Of a stretch of DNA of 43,485 bases, positions 40,268-43,485 are shown one piece after another. This stretch comes from Nitrosopumilaceae archaeon (GTDB lineage Archaea; Thermoproteota; Nitrososphaeria; Nitrososphaerales; Nitrosopumilaceae): the NCBI GenBank assembly GCA_005798405.1, contig SYJQ01000006.1, positions 1 to 43,485 of the forward strand, read 5' to 3'. A model generated the notes under the pieces. That model was not told the origin of the DNA. It worked only from the letters and a program-made list of their open reading frames with translations, and did not search any database. Both the position numbers and the translations under genes were made by a program. Within the stretch, counting starts at the first letter, position 1; each line of letters begins with the position of its first letter.

Positions 40268-40696
40268 ATGATTAGAAAAAACATAAGGAAAATCCTTGTA
40301 CCTATGGATGGTTCCAAAAATTCTATGAGAGGACTAGATGAAGCAATTTATCTTGCAAGACAATGTCATGCAACAATTACCGGTTTGTATGTAATTCCCA
40401 TATATCCAAGAAACTTTACTGATTCTATAATGCCATATCAAATTCACCTTACTAAATCAGCTAAAAAATTTATGGAAACGGCAAAGACAATATGTGCACA
40501 AAGAGGAATTGTATTTAAATCTAAAATAGTGTTTGGAAGTCCTACTATAGAAATTGATGACATGGCTAGAAATAAAGAATTTGACATTATTGTTATTGGT
40601 TCAAGAGGTCAAAGTGGATTGAAAGAAGTTTTTTTGGGTAGTGTTGCAAAAGATATAGTTCATAAATCAAAAATTCCCGTATTAGTCATAAAGTAG
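40268..40696 (+). CDS. Universal stress protein (UspA family), copy A
   Basis: A 142-residue Usp with RKILVPMDGSKNSMRGLDEAIYLARQCHATITGLYVIP at the start and the ATP-binding signature G-2x-G-9x-G-S in IGSRGQSGLKEVFLGSVAKDIVHKSKIPVLVIK at the end. The first 45 residues are identical, with identical DNA, to UspA at 41934-42356. It overlaps the next Usp gene's GTG by one base, suggesting coupled translation. It lies in a CBS/Usp stress cluster. Confidence 0.92.
   Translation: MIRKNIRKILVPMDGSKNSMRGLDEAIYLARQCHATITGLYVIPIYPRNFTDSIMPYQIHLTKSAKKFMETAKTICAQRGIVFKSKIVFGSPTIEIDDMARNKEFDIIVIGSRGQSGLKEVFLGSVAKDIVHKSKIPVLVIK
40278..40398. repeat. 121-bp perfect inverted repeat, left arm
   Basis: Bases 40278-40398 are identical to the reverse complement of 42232-42352, base by base over all 121 positions by my reading. 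The tract lies in the 5' part of two UspA genes whose remaining sequence is clearly different, which indicates recent gene conversion. The arms are 1.8 kb apart. Confidence 0.9.
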
Positions 40697-41175
40697 TGAT
40701 TATGATGTTTTCAAAAATGTTAACTAGAATTCTTGTTCCATATGATGGATCTAAATATTCAGAAAAGGCATTAACTAGAGCTATGGAACTTGCACATAAT
40801 CTTGATTCAGAGATTTTTCTATTTTCTGTTGTTTATTTAGATTACATTCCATCTCCTGGTGGATTGTTAGGATTGACTAGGGGGAAATCAGAAAAAGAGA
40901 CCATGAAAAAATGGGCCAAATTAGTTAGAACAGATACAGAAAAAATGCTAAAAGTGGCTGTCAAAAGATGCAGTACAAAAGGAATTTCTGCATCATACAG
41001 CATTGCACATGGTAATGTTGCAAATGAAATTTTGAGTTTTGCAGAAAATAAGAGAATTTCATTAATTGTAATTGGTAGTCTTGGTTTGCATGGAATTGGA
41101 AAACTAAAGACGTTAGGAAGTGTCAGTAGAAGAGTTTCAGAACAAGCTAAATGTCCAGTATTGTTAGTTAGATAA
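40696..41175 (+). CDS. Universal stress protein (UspA family), copy B
   Basis: A 159-residue Usp with RILVPYDGSKYSEKALTRAMELAHNLDSEIFLFSVVYLDY at the start and VIGSLGLHGIGKLKTLGSVSRRVSEQAKCPVLLVR at the end. The ATP-loop spacing is one residue longer than in the other two Usp proteins here (10 rather than 9 between the glycines). An insertion near residues 50-75 (SPGGLLGLTRGKSEKETMKKWAK) is also distinctive. The start may be GTG at 40696 (one-base overlap with copy A) or ATG at 40702 or 40705. Confidence 0.88.
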   Translation: MIMMFSKMLTRILVPYDGSKYSEKALTRAMELAHNLDSEIFLFSVVYLDYIPSPGGLLGLTRGKSEKETMKKWAKLVRTDTEKMLKVAVKRCSTKGISASYSIAHGNVANEILSFAENKRISLIVIGSLGLHGIGKLKTLGSVSRRVSEQAKCPVLLVR

Positions 41176-41178
41176 GTT

Positions 41179-41409
41179 TTAAACTAATTCGCCTAGAAAA
41201 TGGACAACTTTGTTTACAACAATTACTGTCCTGTCTTTAGGAATATGAAATAGTTTTTCGGAATTATCAGATGATTGAATTATCAATTTTGAATAAGGAT
41301 CTTTAAGAGATTTGTATAGTATTCCCTTATCTCCTACTGATTGAGACCAATGTGTACCTTGTAAAAATGAGATGGTTTCAAATTTAATGACATGATAAGA
41401 AAAAACCAT
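41179..41409 (-). CDS. Small hypothetical protein
   Basis: A 76-residue protein of mixed strands: HVIKFETISFLQGTHWSQSVGDKGILYKSLKDPYSKLIIQ, then KLFHIPKDRTVIVVNKVVHFLGEL. The pattern of short strands suggests a small beta-barrel or SH3-like fold, but no family is recognised. It lies 9 bases after the CBS gene on the same strand and is tail-to-tail with Usp copy B (3-base gap), so it may be a partner of the CBS protein. Confidence 0.55.
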   Translation of the reverse strand: MVFSYHVIKFETISFLQGTHWSQSVGDKGILYKSLKDPYSKLIIQSSDNSEKLFHIPKDRTVIVVNKVVHFLGELV

Positions 41410-41418
41410 ATTTACAAT

Positions 41419-41856
41419 TTATTCATTTTGCATTCTAGTAATTATCTGATCACATATTCTTCTCATTTCAGAATCAGAGCCAATGCTACAAATTTTTACC
41501 AAATCTGTGGTTGTCACTATACCAATAATTTTATTGTCTTTTTTAACAGGAAGTTTATGAATATTTTTTGTTTTCATGATTTGTGCAGCTTCCCAAACTG
41601 TTTCATTTGGATCAATTTCAATTAACGGTGTAGACATTACTTCTTCTAATGAAGCAGTTAATGGTTTTTCTTTAGCTGCTATTCGTTTAACAAAATCTCT
41701 TTCTGTCAAAATACCTATTGGTAATTGATTTTTAGTTACAATGATACAACCGATTTCTTTTTCGTCCATCAGTTTAGCAGCATCTCTGATTGAAGTAGAT
41801 ATATCCAATGTAGCCAAATCACTAATCATTACATCTTTTACGAACGTATGTGCCAT
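41419..41856 (-). CDS. CBS-pair protein
   Basis: A 145-residue stand-alone CBS pair (Bateman module): VKDVMISDLATLDISTSIRDAAKLMDEKEIGCIIVTKNQLPIGILTERDFV and VMSTPLIEIDPNETVWEAAQIMKTKNIHKLPVKKDNKIIGIVTTTDLV. Such proteins often bind AMP or ATP and regulate partners. It is a paralogue of the CBS protein at 42473-42934 and is in the middle of the CBS/Usp cluster. No partner domain is attached, so a target cannot be named. Confidence 0.9.
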   Translation of the reverse strand: MAHTFVKDVMISDLATLDISTSIRDAAKLMDEKEIGCIIVTKNQLPIGILTERDFVKRIAAKEKPLTASLEEVMSTPLIEIDPNETVWEAAQIMKTKNIHKLPVKKDNKIIGIVTTTDLVKICSIGSDSEMRRICDQIITRMQNE

Positions 41857-41933
41857 ATCAGTATCTAAAATTTTCTTCTAATAAATGAGATCCTTATTTT
41901 CATACAAAGAAATTATTAGATATGAAAAAGTAG

Positions 41934-42356
41934 CTATTTTACTATTAAAACAGGAACTTTTGATTTATGTAAAACATAGTTCGAAGTACTTCCAAGAAAA
42001 GTCTCTTTAATAGAACCAATTCCTCTTGAGCCTATTACAATAATATCATATGATTTGTTGTTTGCGTAGTTTATGATTTTTGGTCCTTCATCACCATAAA
42101 TTATGTCATCATCAAAAAGAATACCGTTTTGTGCAGCACGTGTTTTTGCCTTTAACATGAATTTTGATGCATTGTTAAGTAGGTATTTTTCTAAGGATGA
42201 AATTTGTGAGTCTGTTACAGATTTGGCCAATGGAATTACATACAAACCGGTAATTGTTGCATGACATTGTCTTGCAAGATAAATTGCTTCATCTAGTCCT
42301 CTCATAGAATTTTTGGAACCATCCATAGGTACAAGGATTTTCCTTATGTTTTGCAT
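41934..42356 (-). CDS. Universal stress protein (UspA family), copy C
   Basis: A 140-residue Usp with an N-terminal segment identical to copy A (IRKILVPMDGSKNSMRGLDEAIYLARQCHATITGLYVIP), then a distinct middle (LAKSVTDSQISSLEKYLLNNASKFMLKAKTRAAQNG) and the ATP-binding signature IGSRGIGSIKETFLGSTSNYV. It is 77 bases upstream of the CBS-pair gene on the same strand. The identical N-terminus comes from a 121-bp DNA tract shared with copy A in inverted orientation. Confidence 0.92.
   Translation of the reverse strand: MQNIRKILVPMDGSKNSMRGLDEAIYLARQCHATITGLYVIPLAKSVTDSQISSLEKYLLNNASKFMLKAKTRAAQNGILFDDDIIYGDEGPKIINYANNKSYDIIVIGSRGIGSIKETFLGSTSNYVLHKSKVPVLIVK
42232..42352. repeat. 121-bp perfect inverted repeat, right arm
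   Basis: Partner of 40278-40398. Recombination between arms could invert the enclosed 1.8 kb, which holds most of Usp copy A, Usp copy B, the 76-residue protein, the CBS pair and most of Usp copy C. Confidence 0.9.
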
Positions 42357-42472
42357 AATTAATTCATAAAAGAACTAAATTTAAGATATACTATAGCATT
42401 CTCGGATTTGATTTTCAACAATGAGATTATGCAAAGCCACTAATATACAGAAAATTCAATATTTATTTGAAA

Positions 42473-42934
42473 ATGACTGATGCAGCAAAAATTACAGTTA
42501 GAGATGTTATGACTAAATCGGTAATTGCAGTAGATTCATCAATTACTGTAAATGAAGCAGCAAAAATGATGGAAGATGTAAAAGTTGGTGCAGTCATAGT
42601 AATGGAAAATAATACTCCTGTTGGAATTATCACTGATAGGGATTTTGCAGTAAAGATTGTAGCTCATGCTTATCAGATTACAACTTCAGTAAAACAGATT
42701 ATGTCAACTCCTCTAATAGGAATAAGTCCAGATGAATCAGTATGGATGGTTGCTGATCTAATGTATACTAGAGGCATTCGCAAATTACCAGTTATTGAAG
42801 ATGATAAAGTAATAGGAATTATTACTGCTACTGATCTTGTAAATCAGCTTGCTATATCAACAGATGAAGATATTAGAAAAATGTATCATGAATCAGTTAT
42901 CAAAGTATACAAACAATATAGTCCATACAGTTGA
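42473..42934 (+). CDS. CBS-pair protein
   Basis: A 153-residue Bateman module: VRDVMTKSVIAVDSSITVNEAAKMMEDVKVGAVIVMENNTPVGIITDRDFAVKIV and IMSTPLIGISPDESVWMVADLMYTRGIRKLPVIEDDKVIGIITATDLV. It is divergent from Usp copy C and a paralogue of the CBS pair at 41419. A TTG at 42467 is in frame, but the ATG at 42473 lies about 27-30 bases after a TAATATAC element (42440-42447) and is preferred. A hairpin 20 bases downstream may mark its 3' end. Confidence 0.9.
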   Translation: MTDAAKITVRDVMTKSVIAVDSSITVNEAAKMMEDVKVGAVIVMENNTPVGIITDRDFAVKIVAHAYQITTSVKQIMSTPLIGISPDESVWMVADLMYTRGIRKLPVIEDDKVIGIITATDLVNQLAISTDEDIRKMYHESVIKVYKQYSPYS

Positions 42935-42953
42935 TTAACCATTTATTATAGTC

Positions 42954-42973
42954 ATTAGTGATTTTCCACTAAT
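42954..42973. terminator. Hairpin after the CBS gene
   Basis: ATTAGTG (42954-42960) pairs perfectly with CACTAAT (42967-42973) around a 6-base T-rich loop, about 20 bases after the CBS stop codon. A 3'-end processing or termination signal is possible; evidence is positional only. Confidence 0.3.
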
Positions 42974-43052
42974 CTATGGATAATCTTGTGTTTGTCATGA
43001 GATTAACGGCTAAAGTAAGGCAGTGTTCTCATTTTGAACATAAAACTTATGA

Positions 43053-43062
43053 TTTTTATATG
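43053..43062 (+). promoter_or_regulatory. TATA-like box for the DUF1059 gene
   Basis: TTTTTATATG is centred about 26 bases before the ATG at 43084, the classic spacing for a leaderless archaeal transcript. Confidence 0.5.
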
Positions 43063-43083
43063 TTAGATATTTTTGCATAATGA

Positions 43084-43278
43084 ATGACGCTTAAATTACG
43101 ATGTCAAGATTATGGGTTTGAATGCGACTTTGTTTTAGACGGAGCAAAGAATTTTGCATTGCTTGAAAAACTAAGAGAGCATTTTGCAGAAGAGCATGGA
43201 ATAGAGTACACAAGTGAAGCAATTACACAGATGATTGTTAATCGTGGTCACTCTTTAGAATCTATTCGAAAAGAATAG
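43084..43278 (+). CDS. DUF1059 small protein
   Basis: A 64-residue protein matching DUF1059: LKLRCQDYGFECDFVLDGAKNFALLEKLREHFAEEHGIEYT, with the CxxxGxxC pair near 7-14 and the HFAEEHG motif near 33-39. The Cys and His pattern suggests a single metal site, though no function is established. The TATA-like box at 43053 and the ATG fit a leaderless message. The 207 bases after it to the window end hold no supported gene. Confidence 0.85.
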   Translation: MTLKLRCQDYGFECDFVLDGAKNFALLEKLREHFAEEHGIEYTSEAITQMIVNRGHSLESIRKE

Positions 43279-43485
43279 ATTAATTTTATTTAGATTTTAT
43301 TTAATAAATTAACATTTATTACAATGTGATTTCTACATCAATTAAAAATAACTCCAAGCAAAGCTAGAGGAATTTTTAGTAATCAAAATCCAATATTAGT
43401 TATAAAATTACCTGTTTCAATTTATTTTTATTGTAGTAATGATATATCTACGCGTTAGTAGTGTTAGAAAATTATTCAAATGAAT

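Noticed and set aside
43279-43485. Possible partial gene on the reverse strand at the window end
   Set aside because: A short open reading run enters from the right, but there is no motif and too few codons to support a call.

Overview
The window is compact, AT-rich (about one third GC by eye) archaeal chromosome. ESCRT-III/CdvB proteins, two TFIIB factors, a two-subunit phosphomevalonate dehydratase, an RqcH/NEMF protein, a GPN GTPase and several NMD-style zinc ribbons point to a thaumarchaeon (Nitrososphaerota), most like the marine Nitrosopumilus/Nitrosarchaeum group. Many genes have a TATA-like box about 26-30 bases before an ATG, GTG or TTG and no Shine-Dalgarno, which suggests leaderless transcripts. 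I see no transposase, integrase, CRISPR array, rRNA or tRNA.

Layout. 1-700: first CdvB. 789-1544: glutamate-racemase-like protein whose two catalytic cysteines are both serine. 1537-4118: reverse-strand EMC6-like membrane protein and cbiT-cbiL-cbiF (corrin ring methylation). 4223-7218: RqcH, a Mut7-C nuclease and AMMECR1. 7202-8739: phosphomevalonate dehydratase, divergent from endonuclease III. 10129-11995: sat-cysH. 12079-13197: ThiI-like protein without a PP-loop. 13238-14470: glycosyltransferase. 14496-14562: a GC-rich structured RNA candidate. 15393-17244: an SDR and a flippase-like membrane protein. 17640-21641: GPN GTPase, thrB, queC, folE and queE (preQ0/archaeosine precursor). 21686-24244: reverse cluster with a small winged-helix protein, a membrane-anchored winged-helix protein and a secreted helical protein. 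24245-26421: AT-rich spacer, a protein of 21-residue coiled-coil repeats, a second CdvB, then a spacer with hairpins. 26422-32194: two TFB genes in opposite orientation flanking a second structured RNA, an SDR, cysQ/cysC and a hemerythrin-like protein. 32369-35972: RHH regulator, amt, glnK and a divergent PII fused to a possible DNA-binding tail. 36188-36813: small zinc protein and short proteins. 36814-39111: reverse operon of CBS-HPF fusion, PAC2 and Hsp20. 39229-42934: a dense CBS/UspA stress cluster. 43084-43278: DUF1059.

How it fits together. Sulfate assimilation is split into sat-cysH and the convergent pair cysQ/cysC. Ammonium uptake and nitrogen sensing are grouped (amt, glnK, PII fusion, RHH regulator), with repeated GATTATCA sites in the amt-glnK spacer. 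The last 6.5 kb looks like a stress and dormancy region (ribosome hibernation, proteasome-assembly-like, chaperone, adenylate-sensing CBS and Usp proteins). Two paralogous pairs (the TFBs and two UspA genes) contain long, nearly or fully identical DNA tracts in inverted orientation, a sign of recent gene conversion.

The best candidates for undescribed biology are the two structured RNAs (14496-14562 and 27806-27959), the PII fusion with its repeated sites, the CBS-HPF/PAC2/Hsp20 operon, the transmembrane winged-helix cluster and the 21-residue-repeat protein beside cdvB.
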